This document shows positions 1 to 8,644 of a stretch of DNA of 64,000 nt, one piece after another. The number at the start of each line of letters is the position of its first letter. The stretch's first letter is position 1. Location: the NCBI GenBank assembly GCA_964460905.1, contig CAYWRM010000004.1, positions 94,120 through 158,119 on the forward strand, in the 5' to 3' direction. A program made the position numbers and the translations under genes. The stretch comes from GCA-002708315 sp964460905 (GTDB lineage: Bacteria; Bacteroidota; Bacteroidia; Bacteroidales; F082). The notes under the pieces were generated by a model that worked only from the letters and a program-made list of their open reading frames with translations, was not told the DNA's origin and made no database searches.

Positions 1-1
1 T

Positions 2-757
2 TTATCGGGAGGTATAGATTCTGCCCTAACAGCAGCTCTGGCAGCAGAAGCTCTTGGTAGTGAGAATGTTTATAATGTATTGCTGCCATCAAGATATTCA
101 TCTGATCATTCTATTGATGATTCAATAAAATTGGCAAATAACCTGAATATGCCATACGATATTATTAATATAGAAGAAGGGTTTAAGGCATTTGAACAAC
201 TTTTAGTACCATATTTCAAAGATTTGCCTGCTGGTATTGCCGAAGAAAACCTTCAAGCACGAACCCGTGGTGTTCTTCTTATGGCTTTGTCGAATAAATT
301 CGGATATATTCTTCTAAACACAAGCAATAAAAGTGAAGCTGCTGTAGGCTATGGAACATTGTATGGAGATATGAATGGGGGATTGTCGGTTATTGGCGAT
401 GTATATAAAACCCAGGCTTACGAACTTGCCCACTACATAAATCGTGATAAAGAAATAATACCTGAGAATATAATTACAAAACCACCTTCAGCTGAACTAC
501 GTCCTGATCAGAAGGATTCAGATTCATTGCCTGATTATGATATTCTTGATGAGATTCTTTATCAATATATTGAGCAACGCAAAGGACCAAAAGAGATCGT
601 CAAGATGGGTTTTGATGAGACTTTGGTTAACAGGATTTTGAAACTTGTTAATACAAATGAGTATAAACGCTATCAAACCCCTCCAATGTTGCGAATATCA
701 ACAAAAGCATTTGGTATGGGCAGGAGGATGCCAATTGTTGCTAAATATTTGGGGTAA
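2..757 (+). CDS. nadE: NAD+ synthetase, C-terminal part (5' truncated by window edge)
   Basis: The reading frame is open from the first bases and begins inside the ATP pyrophosphatase P-loop (L-S-G-G-I-D-S-A), so the real start lies upstream of the window. About 251 codons are present. Downstream are the family's N-K-S-E adenylate/NaAD-binding motif and the region T-K-P-P-S-A-E-L-R-P with D-S-L-P-D-Y-D, typical of NadE. The enzyme converts nicotinate adenine dinucleotide to NAD+ in the cytoplasm using ATP and ammonia. Bacteroidota usually carry the long glutamine-dependent form with an N-terminal nitrilase-type glutaminase domain; that part is outside the window, so the form cannot be confirmed here. 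The end is followed by an intergenic palindromic repeat. The family call is certain. Confidence 0.95.
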   Translation, partial: LSGGIDSALTAALAAEALGSENVYNVLLPSRYSSDHSIDDSIKLANNLNMPYDIINIEEGFKAFEQLLVPYFKDLPAGIAEENLQARTRGVLLMALSNKFGYILLNTSNKSEAAVGYGTLYGDMNGGLSVIGDVYKTQAYELAHYINRDKEIIPENIITKPPSAELRPDQKDSDSLPDYDILDEILYQYIEQRKGPKEIVKMGFDETLVNRILKLVNTNEYKRYQTPPMLRISTKAFGMGRRMPIVAKYLG

Positions 758-764
758 ATAAAAT

Positions 765-842
765 GAGATTTCTCACTAAGAAGCAAAGTTTGATAAGAAT
801 AGTTTTGCTTTTTGCGTCTTGGCGGCTTTGTGTGAAAAAATA
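765..842. repeat. Imperfect intergenic inverted repeat (CTTTGCGTCTT-type)
   Basis: Left arm 769-788 (TTTCTCACTAAGAAGCAAAG) pairs imperfectly with right arm 808-840, which reads CTTTTTGCGTCTTGG followed by CGGCTTTGTGTGAAAAA. It lies between the convergent nadE and GMC oxidoreductase genes. It resembles the widespread 'TTTCTCGCAAAGACGCAAAG' class of intergenic repeats known from several bacterial phyla. That resemblance is from memory and was not searched. Confidence 0.5.
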
Positions 843-859
843 GTTTTTAGGCTAAACCC

Positions 860-2422
860 TTACTTTGAAGGAATCTTGCTCATGGCCAGCTCAGTCATAG
901 CTGTTATTGTAAGTGAAGGATTAACACCCGGATTAGCCGATATTGCTGCACCATCACAAACATACATATTTTCATACCCAAATACTTTTTGGTTTAAATC
1001 TATTACGCCGGTTTCCGGAGAGTTTCCAATTACTGCACCTCCAAGGATATGCGCAGTTGTTGGAATACCAGTTAAGGCTTCAGTACTTAATACAAATGGT
1101 TTTCCGTTAATTATCTTTGACATTTTTTCAGCTAATTCTTTAGCTTCAGGAATAAAAGCTGTAGGTGCTTTTCCTGTTGAAATATGTGAAGTTAAGTTGA
1201 ATAATCCCCTCTTAAATTTCACAGTACTATCAAGGTGTTGCATAAATAACAATACAATGGACTTTTCAGCAAAATTTTTGGTAAAGTATAGTCTTAGCCA
1301 AGAAAAAGGGTGTCGAAACAAATGAAATATTAGTTTTCCAATTCTTACAAAGATATTACTTCCAAAAGTAAGAGGTACTCCCATTAATTTCCAGAAGTTA
1401 GAGCCTGTTCCATATCTGACTGGTTCAATGTGTGAATTTTCATCTGATGGAAAAATTGAACCTATTGCCACTCCTTTTGAGAAATCTTTGGTATCATCTT
1501 TTGAGACAACATAAATCAGACTTTCATTATTTGTTCTTATATCATCTCCGGTTTTGTTACTTAGTTTTGTGAGATGTTTTTTCTTCATGTTAAGAAGTAG
1601 TCGTACTGTCCCTAAAACTCCTCCCGAAAATATAATCCCCTTTGTATTAATATGATTTTTCTTTAATTGAAATAAGGATTGAGAATTCTTAAATGTAACC
1701 GTATATCCTTTGGAACCATCTGAGACAATATTAGGTTTAACTTCTGTAACCTTTTGCTTATCAATAATTTTGGCGCCTTGATTCTGAGCCAGATATAGGT
1801 AATTTTTATCTAACGAGTTTTTAGCATTATGCGGACATCCTGTCATACAAGCACCACAATGACTGCATCCTTCTCTATCGGGACCATTGCCATCAAAATA
1901 GGGGTCAGGAACAGTATTCTCCGGTTCACCAAAAAATACTCCAACGTTTGTTGCTTCAAAGCCATTTTTACAATTTGTTTGTACAGACAATTCTTTTAAA
2001 GCAATATCTGCATCAAAGAGCTTTGGGTTAGGAATTGCACCTAGCATTTCTTCGGCTGTTTTGTAATGTTGTTCTAGTTGTGACTCCCAATTTCGAATTC
2101 CTGCCCAGCTTCCCGAATTAAAAAATGCTGTTCGAGGCCTTGGTAAAGTATTTGCGTAAACAAGAGATCCTCCGCCAACGCCAACTCCACTAAGTATACC
2201 AACATGTCTTAAAAAAGTTAATTTAAAAAACCCAAAAAACCGTAATGAAGGCAACCAAAGCCACTTTTTAAGATTCCAGTTGGTTTTTGGAAAATCTTCA
2301 GGTTTCCACCAACCGCCTTTTTCAATTATAAGTACTTTATACCCTTTTTGGCTTAATCGAAGTGCCGAAACTGAACCTCCAAAGCCGGAGCCGATTATAA
2401 TATAGTCGTATGTATTGTTCAA
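860..2422 (-). CDS. GMC family FAD-dependent oxidoreductase
   Basis: The N-terminus carries the FAD-binding Rossmann motif I-I-I-G-S-G-F-G-G-S with E-K-G at the end of the second strand. A Cys-rich segment follows about residue 190 (C-S-H-C-G-A-C-M-T-G-C-P-H-N-A-K-N), as in cholesterol-oxidase-like GMC enzymes. The C-terminus has the conserved D-G-A-A-I-S-A-N-P-G-V-N-P-S-L-T active-site region. The frame opens at a GTG at 2467, but that codon overlaps a TATCTTTG -7 box (2467-2474). Transcription would therefore begin near 2460, and I place the start at TTG 2422, which gives M-N-N-T-Y-D-Y-I-I-I-G-S-G. The substrate is unknown; an alcohol or sterol-like hydroxyl is typical. It is convergent with nadE. 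Confidence 0.8.
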   Translation of the reverse strand: MNNTYDYIIIGSGFGGSVSALRLSQKGYKVLIIEKGGWWKPEDFPKTNWNLKKWLWLPSLRFFGFFKLTFLRHVGILSGVGVGGGSLVYANTLPRPRTAFFNSGSWAGIRNWESQLEQHYKTAEEMLGAIPNPKLFDADIALKELSVQTNCKNGFEATNVGVFFGEPENTVPDPYFDGNGPDREGCSHCGACMTGCPHNAKNSLDKNYLYLAQNQGAKIIDKQKVTEVKPNIVSDGSKGYTVTFKNSQSLFQLKKNHINTKGIIFSGGVLGTVRLLLNMKKKHLTKLSNKTGDDIRTNNESLIYVVSKDDTKDFSKGVAIGSIFPSDENSHIEPVRYGTGSNFWKLMGVPLTFGSNIFVRIGKLIFHLFRHPFSWLRLYFTKNFAEKSIVLLFMQHLDSTVKFKRGLFNLTSHISTGKAPTAFIPEAKELAEKMSKIINGKPFVLSTEALTGIPTTAHILGGAVIGNSPETGVIDLNQKVFGYENMYVCDGAAISANPGVNPSLTITAMTELAMSKIPSK

Positions 2423-2466
2423 ATAATCTGAAATTAATAAGTCATTTAAATATATCCACTTTAACA

Positions 2467-2474
2467 CAAAGATA
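2467..2474 (-). promoter_or_regulatory. Bacteroidota -7 box TATCTTTG upstream of the GMC oxidoreductase
   Basis: On the minus strand the octamer TATCTTTG matches the Bacteroidota sigma-ABfr -7 consensus TAnnTTTG exactly. Its position rules out the upstream GTG codon as the translation start of the downstream gene. Confidence 0.55.
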
Positions 2475-2503
2475 TGATTTATTTAATTTATGAGTTTTGC
2501 TGA

Positions 2504-2603
2504 NNNNNNNNNNNNNNNNNNNNNNNNNNNNNNNNNNNNNNNNNNNNNNNNNNNNNNNNNNNNNNNNNNNNNNNNNNNNNNNNNNNNNNNNNNNNNNNNN
2601 NNN
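2504..2603. other. Assembly gap (100 N)
   Basis: Exactly 100 undetermined bases separate the upstream regions of two divergent genes. A round 100 is the usual placeholder for a gap of unknown length, so the intergenic distance and any promoter for the LruC lipoprotein are not known. Confidence 0.98.
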
Positions 2604-2622
2604 GAAATTTAAAAATTATATT

Positions 2623-4779
2623 ATGAAACAACTAATTTATTTATTCGGAATTATTCTTCTAGTAACTGTTACTTTTTCCTCTTGTAAAAAGAATACTTCA
2701 GATCCAAATGGGGATGAAACAGTTAAAACTATGGATGACTTAGTGATAAGTGACAATTTTGACTGGAAAACTACTAAAACAATAGATGTTAGTATCACAT
2801 TGCCTGAAAATAATTACAACCAAATAGTTAAAATATTTTCCCTTGATGGGTCAGAACTATTTTATGTTGGGTATGCTAATAATTACAATATACTAAATAC
2901 CCGAATAACTATGCCCACAAGCAAGACTGTTGTAATGGTTGTTTATGGGTTCGATCAGACTTACGATCCAATTTTGGTAGATGCTGAATCTGATATTATT
3001 GCTAATTTCAATGGGTTAAAATCCTCACGTGATTGTGATCTTTCGGGATTGGTAACTTATGAAAGAAGTGAGTGGGGTTCAGATGGAAGTGGAACTCCAG
3101 GAGATATAAGGGATCTTCGTTTTTTGGATGTTTTCACTAGTGGCCTAACGGTTGGTGATACTTATACACTGCATTTTGATGGTGCAACTAATATTGAAAC
3201 TTATTTAAGTAAGGGTGGCGGAAAAGATGAAGTACTTACCGAATCAAAGACAAATCCACCTGCAAAAGAAGGAGGGAGTTGGGCATCTGAGATTGTTACT
3301 TGTATGATGAATGTACATTTTGATGATAAAGGTTATATTGGTGCTAGTGAAAAGGAATGGAAGTTAAAAGATCTTGTTTTTAGTTCGGGGCTTTTCGAGG
3401 ATGTTACGGTACAGGATTTCCTTGATATGGCTAATACAGCTCTTGGAGATGGCGGTATGAACGGCCACTCGAAAAGTGATTATAAGAATCATGCTAAATT
3501 AGTAAACCAAAGCTTCTCTGGAAATAAATCTGGAGGCGGAGAGACTTACTTAACCTGTCCTGGCGGCGGCGGCGGAGATGATTGTGGTTGTGATGGTGGT
3601 ATTTTTAGCCTCACAATGCGTTATACCGGAGCATCTAGCGCTCAAATTATAGTTCAAGAAAAGAAGGATGATGTTGTTATTTATACAGGTACAGTTAGTC
3701 CTAATGGAGAGTTTACAGTTACAGGTGGATCAAAAAAAGATGGCAGATTTGACAATACGATTTATTTTTATGTTGATGGAGTTGAAAATGCGGAGATGCA
3801 TGTTAGTTGTTCAGTTGACTTATTAACAGGAGATGTTTATGGTGATTTCATATTAATTGCTGGTATAAGCAAGAATAATCTCCCTCTCTGTGAAGGTGAT
3901 CCTATACCACCGGTAGATCCGCCAGCACCACCTTCAGAACCACCAGGTTCAACTAACGTTAATCTTGATGGTTGTCTTGCATATGAGGATCTATGGCCTG
4001 GAAAAGGTGATTATGATTTTAACGATTTGGTTATTGATTATGACTTTACAGTTTCTAAAGATGAACAGGATCGAGTGTTAGATATAACTGGCGTATTTAC
4101 AGTTTATGCTTTTGGAGCTTCGTTTCACAATGGATTTGGTTTCATGTTACCTAATGTCGCTCAGGATCAGGTTATTAGTGTAAGTGGATATAATATTCAA
4201 TCGGGTAGCATCTTTAATTTAGCCTTAAATGGTTTGGAAGTTAATACTTCGCCAGCAACAGTTATTGTATATGATGATTCTTATCGTATTCTTACTCATC
4301 CTGGACAAGGAATAGGTGTGAATACAGAAGAGTCTGCGCCTTATGTTGAACCTCAATCTGTAACAATTCATATGGTATTTTATGAAAATGGAGCCTTTGC
4401 TTCAGGAGGTCCAATAACTTATGATGATTTAGATATTGGTAACTTTAACCCATTTATTATTGTTAATCAAGATAGAGGTGTTGAAGTTCATCTAAGAAAT
4501 TTTGCGCCAACAACTCTTGCCGATCCAACTCTTTTTGGAACGTTTCACGATGATAGTGATCCTGATCTGGGGCGATATTATGTAACTTCAAATAATTTGA
4601 TTTGGGGGATTAATATTCCTGTTGTTTTTGATTACCCACAGGAAAAGAAGGAAGTTGTAGCAGCATATAATCATTTTGCTGCATGGGCTGAAAGTAGTGG
4701 TTTGGATTATGATGATTGGTATGAAGACATACCGGGTTATAGAACTGAAAATTTGATTTATACTATACAATCAAAATAG
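2623..4779 (+). CDS. LruC-domain surface lipoprotein with DUF4842-like region
   Basis: Translation starts at ATG 2623, just after the N gap, giving 718 residues. Residues 1-20 form a lipoprotein signal peptide ending in F-S-S-C-K-K. A Gly/Cys-rich stretch (C-P-G-G-G-G-G-D-D-C-G-C) lies near residue 312 and a Pro-rich linker (P-P-V-D-P-P-A-P-P-S-E-P-P) near residues 428-442. From about residue 451 the LruC/DUF4842 region begins with Y-E-D-L-W-P-G-K-G-D-Y-D-F-N-D-L-V and runs to the end (W-A-E-S-S-G, D-W-Y-E-D-I-P-G-Y-R). The Asp-rich motif suggests metal binding. Members are envelope proteins of unknown role. A paralogue lies at 27455-29497; both share N-F-D/N-W near the mature N-terminus. A strong terminator follows. 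Confidence 0.85.
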   Translation: MKQLIYLFGIILLVTVTFSSCKKNTSDPNGDETVKTMDDLVISDNFDWKTTKTIDVSITLPENNYNQIVKIFSLDGSELFYVGYANNYNILNTRITMPTSKTVVMVVYGFDQTYDPILVDAESDIIANFNGLKSSRDCDLSGLVTYERSEWGSDGSGTPGDIRDLRFLDVFTSGLTVGDTYTLHFDGATNIETYLSKGGGKDEVLTESKTNPPAKEGGSWASEIVTCMMNVHFDDKGYIGASEKEWKLKDLVFSSGLFEDVTVQDFLDMANTALGDGGMNGHSKSDYKNHAKLVNQSFSGNKSGGGETYLTCPGGGGGDDCGCDGGIFSLTMRYTGASSAQIIVQEKKDDVVIYTGTVSPNGEFTVTGGSKKDGRFDNTIYFYVDGVENAEMHVSCSVDLLTGDVYGDFILIAGISKNNLPLCEGDPIPPVDPPAPPSEPPGSTNVNLDGCLAYEDLWPGKGDYDFNDLVIDYDFTVSKDEQDRVLDITGVFTVYAFGASFHNGFGFMLPNVAQDQVISVSGYNIQSGSIFNLALNGLEVNTSPATVIVYDDSYRILTHPGQGIGVNTEESAPYVEPQSVTIHMVFYENGAFASGGPITYDDLDIGNFNPFIIVNQDRGVEVHLRNFAPTTLADPTLFGTFHDDSDPDLGRYYVTSNNLIWGINIPVVFDYPQEKKEVVAAYNHFAAWAESSGLDYDDWYEDIPGYRTENLIYTIQSK

Positions 4780-4798
4780 AATTAATTAACTAAATTTT

Positions 4799-4837
4799 AA
4801 GAGGCTGTCCATTACTTTTTGGACAGCCTCTTTTTTT
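4799..4837 (+). terminator. Rho-independent terminator of the LruC lipoprotein gene
   Basis: A perfect 12 bp stem (AAGAGGCTGTCC 4799-4810 with GGACAGCCTCTT 4821-4832) encloses a 10-base loop and is followed by a run of T to 4837. Confidence 0.9.
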
Positions 4838-4874
4838 ATACTAGTGATTTTGATATTATAATGCGGTTTATTAA

Positions 4875-6224
4875 CTAAACAACACCTTGCGCCATCATCG
4901 AATCGGCAACTTTTACAAAACCACCAATGTTTGCACCTTTAACGTAGTCGATGTAATCACCATCTTTACCCCAAAGAACACATGTTGAATGGATATCTTT
5001 CATAATTTGATGTAGTTTTTCATTAACTTCTTCGCGTGTCCAGTTAAAACGCATTGAGTTTTGACTCATTTCAAGTCCTGAAACAGCAACACCACCTGCA
5101 TTAGCAGCTTTACCTAATCCATAAAGGATTTTGGCTTCTTGATATACAGCTATAGCTTCAGGAACTGAAGGCATATTAGCACCTTCACATACTACGAAAC
5201 AACCATTATCGATAAGAGCTTTTGCTTCTTCTTCGTTAACTTCGTTTTGAGTAGCACATGGCAAAGCAACATCACACTTAACACCCCATGGACGTTTTCC
5301 TGGGAAGTATTCAGCACCATATTTGTCAGCGTATTCTTTAATACGTCCACGTCTTACGTTTTTAAGATCCATGATATATGCTAATTTTTCGGCATTAATT
5401 CCTTCAGGATCATAAATGTATCCTGATGAATCAGAAAGTGTAACAACTTTAGCACCAAATTCAGTAGCTTTTTCAGTTGCATATTGAGCAACGTTACCTG
5501 AACCTGAAATTGTACATACTTTACCTTTCATACTGTCGCCACGTGTTTTAAGCATTTCTTCTGCAAAATAAACAGTACCGTAACCTGTAGCTTCAGGACG
5601 AATTAATGAACCACCCCATTCAATACCTTTGCCGGTAAGAACGCCAACAAATTCATTTCTTAATCTTTTATATTGTCCGAAAAGGAAACCAATTTCACGA
5701 CCACCTACTCCAATATCACCGGCAGGAATATCAGTGTTTGGACCAATGTGACGGAAAAGTTCACTCATAAAGCTTTGAGTAAAACGCATAACCTCATTGT
5801 CTGATTTACCTTTAGGATCAAAATCAGAACCACCTTTACCACCACCCATTGGAAGAGTAGTTAGTGAGTTTTTAAATACCTGTTCAAAAGCAAGGAATTT
5901 AAGAACACCAAGGTTTACAGTTGGGTGAAAGCGTAATCCACCTTTGTAAGGTCCAATGGCGCTGTTCATTTCAATACGGAAACCACGGTTTACCTGTACA
6001 TCACCTTTGTCGTCCAACCAAGGAACACGAAACATAATTACTCTTTCAGGTTCAACTATTCTGTCAAGAATTTTTGCTTCCTGATATTGAGGATTTTCTT
6101 CGATAAAAGGGATAACGGTTTCAACTACTTCGTGAACTGCCTGATGGAATTCAACTTCACTAGGATTCTTAGCAATAACTTTAGCCATAAAGTCATTTAC
6201 CTTTTGTTCATACATGTTTGACAT
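4875..6224 (-). CDS. gdhA: NADP-specific glutamate dehydrogenase
   Basis: The 449-residue protein has the length of hexameric class I glutamate dehydrogenases. It shows the substrate-binding motif L-P-M-G-G-G-K-G-G-S-D-F-D-P-K-G with the conserved Lys at residue 130, an upstream G-P-Y-K-G-G-L-R-F-H motif, and the nucleotide-binding S-G-S-G-N-V-A near residue 240. It interconverts 2-oxoglutarate plus ammonia and glutamate in the cytoplasm. The start ATG 6224 gives the family's usual N-terminus. It is transcribed alone and faces the LruC gene across a terminator that serves the other strand. Cofactor preference is inferred from the subfamily, not from a specific residue. Confidence 0.96.
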   Translation of the reverse strand: MSNMYEQKVNDFMAKVIAKNPSEVEFHQAVHEVVETVIPFIEENPQYQEAKILDRIVEPERVIMFRVPWLDDKGDVQVNRGFRIEMNSAIGPYKGGLRFHPTVNLGVLKFLAFEQVFKNSLTTLPMGGGKGGSDFDPKGKSDNEVMRFTQSFMSELFRHIGPNTDIPAGDIGVGGREIGFLFGQYKRLRNEFVGVLTGKGIEWGGSLIRPEATGYGTVYFAEEMLKTRGDSMKGKVCTISGSGNVAQYATEKATEFGAKVVTLSDSSGYIYDPEGINAEKLAYIMDLKNVRRGRIKEYADKYGAEYFPGKRPWGVKCDVALPCATQNEVNEEEAKALIDNGCFVVCEGANMPSVPEAIAVYQEAKILYGLGKAANAGGVAVSGLEMSQNSMRFNWTREEVNEKLHQIMKDIHSTCVLWGKDGDYIDYVKGANIGGFVKVADSMMAQGVV

Positions 6225-6450
6225 TTTTTATATGTTTTAGATTAAGAAATTAAAAATTATTGTGATTCAATATTACCACTAATAATACTACAAAAACAGT
6301 TTAAGTATGCCAATTGAGGGTATCCCGTATTAAATTAAGTAAAACACGTAGAGAGGGGTTGTAGGTTTGAGGTTTTTTGTCTTATACGCCCTCTTGCCAT
6401 TTCAGGTTATGGGTTTTTATTAAAATATTCGTTTATAAAATTACAGGAAG

Positions 6451-8307
6451 TTATTTAGAAATAGGTTCAAAAAGTTCAATGTTAATATCATCAATATAAA
6501 ATGTCTTTTTACCTTTATTCCAGATGTGAATCTTTAATTCATCATTTTTTGACCTGACCTCAGGTGTTAAGTAGTCTAGCTTAATTTTATTCCACTTACC
6601 CGGTTTTATTTCACCGTTTTTTCTTAACATATTCAAATCTATTGATTTGTATTGATAGCCTTTTCCTTTATGTAAAAAAGTTGTAGAAAGTATAACAGAG
6701 CTATTCATAAAATTCTCATCTATATATACATACATATTAATCCTTACCCATGCATGATCAAATGTAGTTAAGTCCTTGTAAGGTGTTTTTAATAGTGAAT
6801 AAAACTCAATAGTGCTATCAATTTTAAAGGAAAGCTTACCATTATGTAAAACGGAATCACTATAACACTTTGGGTTCTCTGTAATCTGTTCAAAATCAAA
6901 AGATTTTAAAGATGTTTTTTTGTATTGTTTTTCATTTTGGAAACTATCCATTTTAGATCTGTCAATCAAGCATAATTCAGATTTTTTGTAATAATCTACG
7001 TCAGTTTTACCAAATGAATTTACATAATACTCATAGGTCATTCGATCAGTACTCAAAATGGAATGTCGTAATTGCCATGCCTGAAACAGATTAAGCGTAA
7101 TCAACAAAACAAGAATTATAGAAATAGAAATTTTAATTAACATTGACTTTCGATATGCATTTTGGATGAAATATCCTAAAGGAATACTCATTAATGCATA
7201 GGATTGCACAAAAGCTCTGTGACCAAGACCACCTGCATACCACCAGCACGACCAACTGGAAACTATATATAAGTTTATTATGAAGAATAATAGGATTGGA
7301 ATAAATATTTTAATGTTGGCTTTGTATAAATAATAGAACCCTATGATTGCAAATAGCATTAATGGAGTATAAATCAGCCAACCATTCCGAAAGCTAGTTA
7401 GTACTTTTAATGTGTAAGGATCAAGAAATTCAAATCCTTCACCGGGGTTTATATAGGAAAAGTATATAAAGCTACCACTGTTTATTTTCCAATATATCAT
7501 TTGTATTGATGCAACGAAAAACATGATCAGCACAAACCACATTATCTGGCGCCAGTTTGATTTGAACAATGCTACTTTTTTTTCTAAGCTTTCTTTATTA
7601 TAAACATTCCACAGCAGGGGTATAATTATGGCAATTATCTCAGTTGGTCTGGCCAAAGCCATCGAACTTATAACAAATGATAGATATATTAAATACTTTG
7701 TCTTATAGTTATCGTGCCATCGTATGGTTAACCAGAGTACTAATGCATACATTGTGAACAAATAACTATGAGGCATTTCTGCAGAAGTAGTACTATAAGC
7801 ATAATAGTTTGTCCCCAAAAAGATCAATACCAATACAATTGAGGTTATAGCATCTGTAAAGAACCTTAGTAAGACTTTACGTAATATAAGCAACCCCAAA
7901 AAAGCAAAAAGAGTACTATTTATTATTAAAGCCCACTGATATGGTTCGGAGAATCCATCTGCGGGATAATCAGTAAATAAAGCAATAACATGTGCTACAA
8001 AAAACCCGGGACTATAATAAACCGCCATTCCCATGCTGTACTTCATCACCCAATTATTTACCGGACTTATAGTTGCCTGGTAAAACCCTGATGTTAAGTT
8101 ATACTGAGAAATTAATTGATCCAATATTTCTTTATGCTGAAGCCCTAAGTCGTTGTAAATAAACGTAAAAGGAAGGTATAGGTAATAGCCAAACACATCG
8201 TAAATTAATGGGTTGGGAGTTAAGTGTATCCATCTGGCGTAAATATTAACAACATAAATGAGCAACAATATAAACAGCGATATTTTACCTTTTTGATAGT
8301 TTTTCAT
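6451..8307 (-). CDS. Multi-span membrane protein (GT-C/mannosyltransferase-like) with C-terminal beta-sandwich domain
   Basis: The 618-residue protein has an N-terminal signal-anchor and about ten further hydrophobic segments up to roughly residue 415, arranged like GT-C glycosyltransferases of the dolichyl-phosphate-mannose type. Conserved blocks shared with the paralogue at 14268-15641 include K-Y-S-M-G-M-A-V-Y-Y-S-P, F-R-N-G-W-L-I-Y-T-P-L-M and S-W-S-C-W-W-Y-A-G. The last 150 or so residues are soluble and beta-rich, ending H-I-W-N-K-G-K-K-T-F-Y-I-D-D-I-N-I-E. This matches the N-terminal domain of the two CotH-like proteins in this window. No donor or acceptor can be named, and the glycosyltransferase role is an inference from architecture. 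A TACATTTG box lies 57-64 bases upstream. Confidence 0.65.
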   Translation of the reverse strand: MKNYQKGKISLFILLLIYVVNIYARWIHLTPNPLIYDVFGYYLYLPFTFIYNDLGLQHKEILDQLISQYNLTSGFYQATISPVNNWVMKYSMGMAVYYSPGFFVAHVIALFTDYPADGFSEPYQWALIINSTLFAFLGLLILRKVLLRFFTDAITSIVLVLIFLGTNYYAYSTTSAEMPHSYLFTMYALVLWLTIRWHDNYKTKYLIYLSFVISSMALARPTEIIAIIIPLLWNVYNKESLEKKVALFKSNWRQIMWFVLIMFFVASIQMIYWKINSGSFIYFSYINPGEGFEFLDPYTLKVLTSFRNGWLIYTPLMLFAIIGFYYLYKANIKIFIPILLFFIINLYIVSSWSCWWYAGGLGHRAFVQSYALMSIPLGYFIQNAYRKSMLIKISISIILVLLITLNLFQAWQLRHSILSTDRMTYEYYVNSFGKTDVDYYKKSELCLIDRSKMDSFQNEKQYKKTSLKSFDFEQITENPKCYSDSVLHNGKLSFKIDSTIEFYSLLKTPYKDLTTFDHAWVRINMYVYIDENFMNSSVILSTTFLHKGKGYQYKSIDLNMLRKNGEIKPGKWNKIKLDYLTPEVRSKNDELKIHIWNKGKKTFYIDDINIELFEPISK

Positions 8308-8363
8308 TTAAATCTATAACCGTATTTTTTCATTAAAATTAATCAGAAGTTAATATGTTTTTG

Positions 8364-8371
8364 CAAATGTA
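8364..8371 (-). promoter_or_regulatory. -7 box TACATTTG for the 6451-8307 membrane protein
   Basis: The minus-strand octamer TACATTTG fits TAnnTTTG exactly. A start about 7 bases downstream would leave a leader of about 50 bases before ATG 8307. Confidence 0.55.
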
Positions 8372-8382
8372 TTAAATTCGAT

Positions 8383-8605
8383 TTAACCTGATTAATTCAT
8401 AAAAATTTACAAATAATATATAAAGAACTGATATTGAATTTCTAATTTTATTATCCTGACAAGAAATCATTTGTCAATTTTTCCTGAAGTGCTTTTATTT
8501 TAATGCATCTACTTCGTTGCAAAACCATTGAAATAGACTACTATATCTTCAGGTTTCGACGCCTGACATCTACATCAAACTAAACGCATGAATTAATCAG
8601 GTTAA
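8383..8605. repeat. 223 bp MITE-like element with perfect 18 bp terminal inverted repeats
   Basis: TTAACCTGATTAATTCAT (8383-8400) is the exact reverse complement of ATGAATTAATCAGGTTAA (8588-8605). The interior has no coding frame. It holds an imperfect palindrome from about 8510 to 8562, with CTTCGTTGCAAAACC on the left and GGTTTCGACGCC on the right of a short core (ACTACTATAT). It occupies most of the 337-base space between two divergent genes, and both genes have -7 boxes just outside it. A clear target-site duplication is not visible. Confidence 0.65.
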
Positions 8606-8627
8606 GTTAAGAATAGCAAATATTTAA

Positions 8628-8635
8628 TAAATTTG
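8628..8635 (+). promoter_or_regulatory. -7 box TAAATTTG immediately upstream of the metallophosphoesterase
   Basis: TAAATTTG matches TAnnTTTG and ends 9 bases before ATG 8645, so the transcript would have almost no leader. No clear -33 TTG is visible, which lowers confidence. Confidence 0.4.
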
Positions 8636-8644
8636 CTTATCGTT

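Noticed and set aside
819..1325. Plus-strand open frame of 168 codons
   Set aside because: It is the complement of the GMC oxidoreductase gene, has no promoter or family signature, and the minus-strand frame has clear FAD and active-site motifs.
2497..2622. N-terminal extension of the LruC gene through the N run
   Set aside because: The extension is only undefined bases; a clean lipoprotein signal peptide begins at ATG 2623.
6225..6450. Possible regulatory RNA or promoter between gdhA and the membrane protein gene
   Set aside because: There is no exact TAnnTTTG box, no strong hairpin and no riboswitch-like core; TAATATTG at 6268-6275 has a mismatch and its upstream TTTG is too close.
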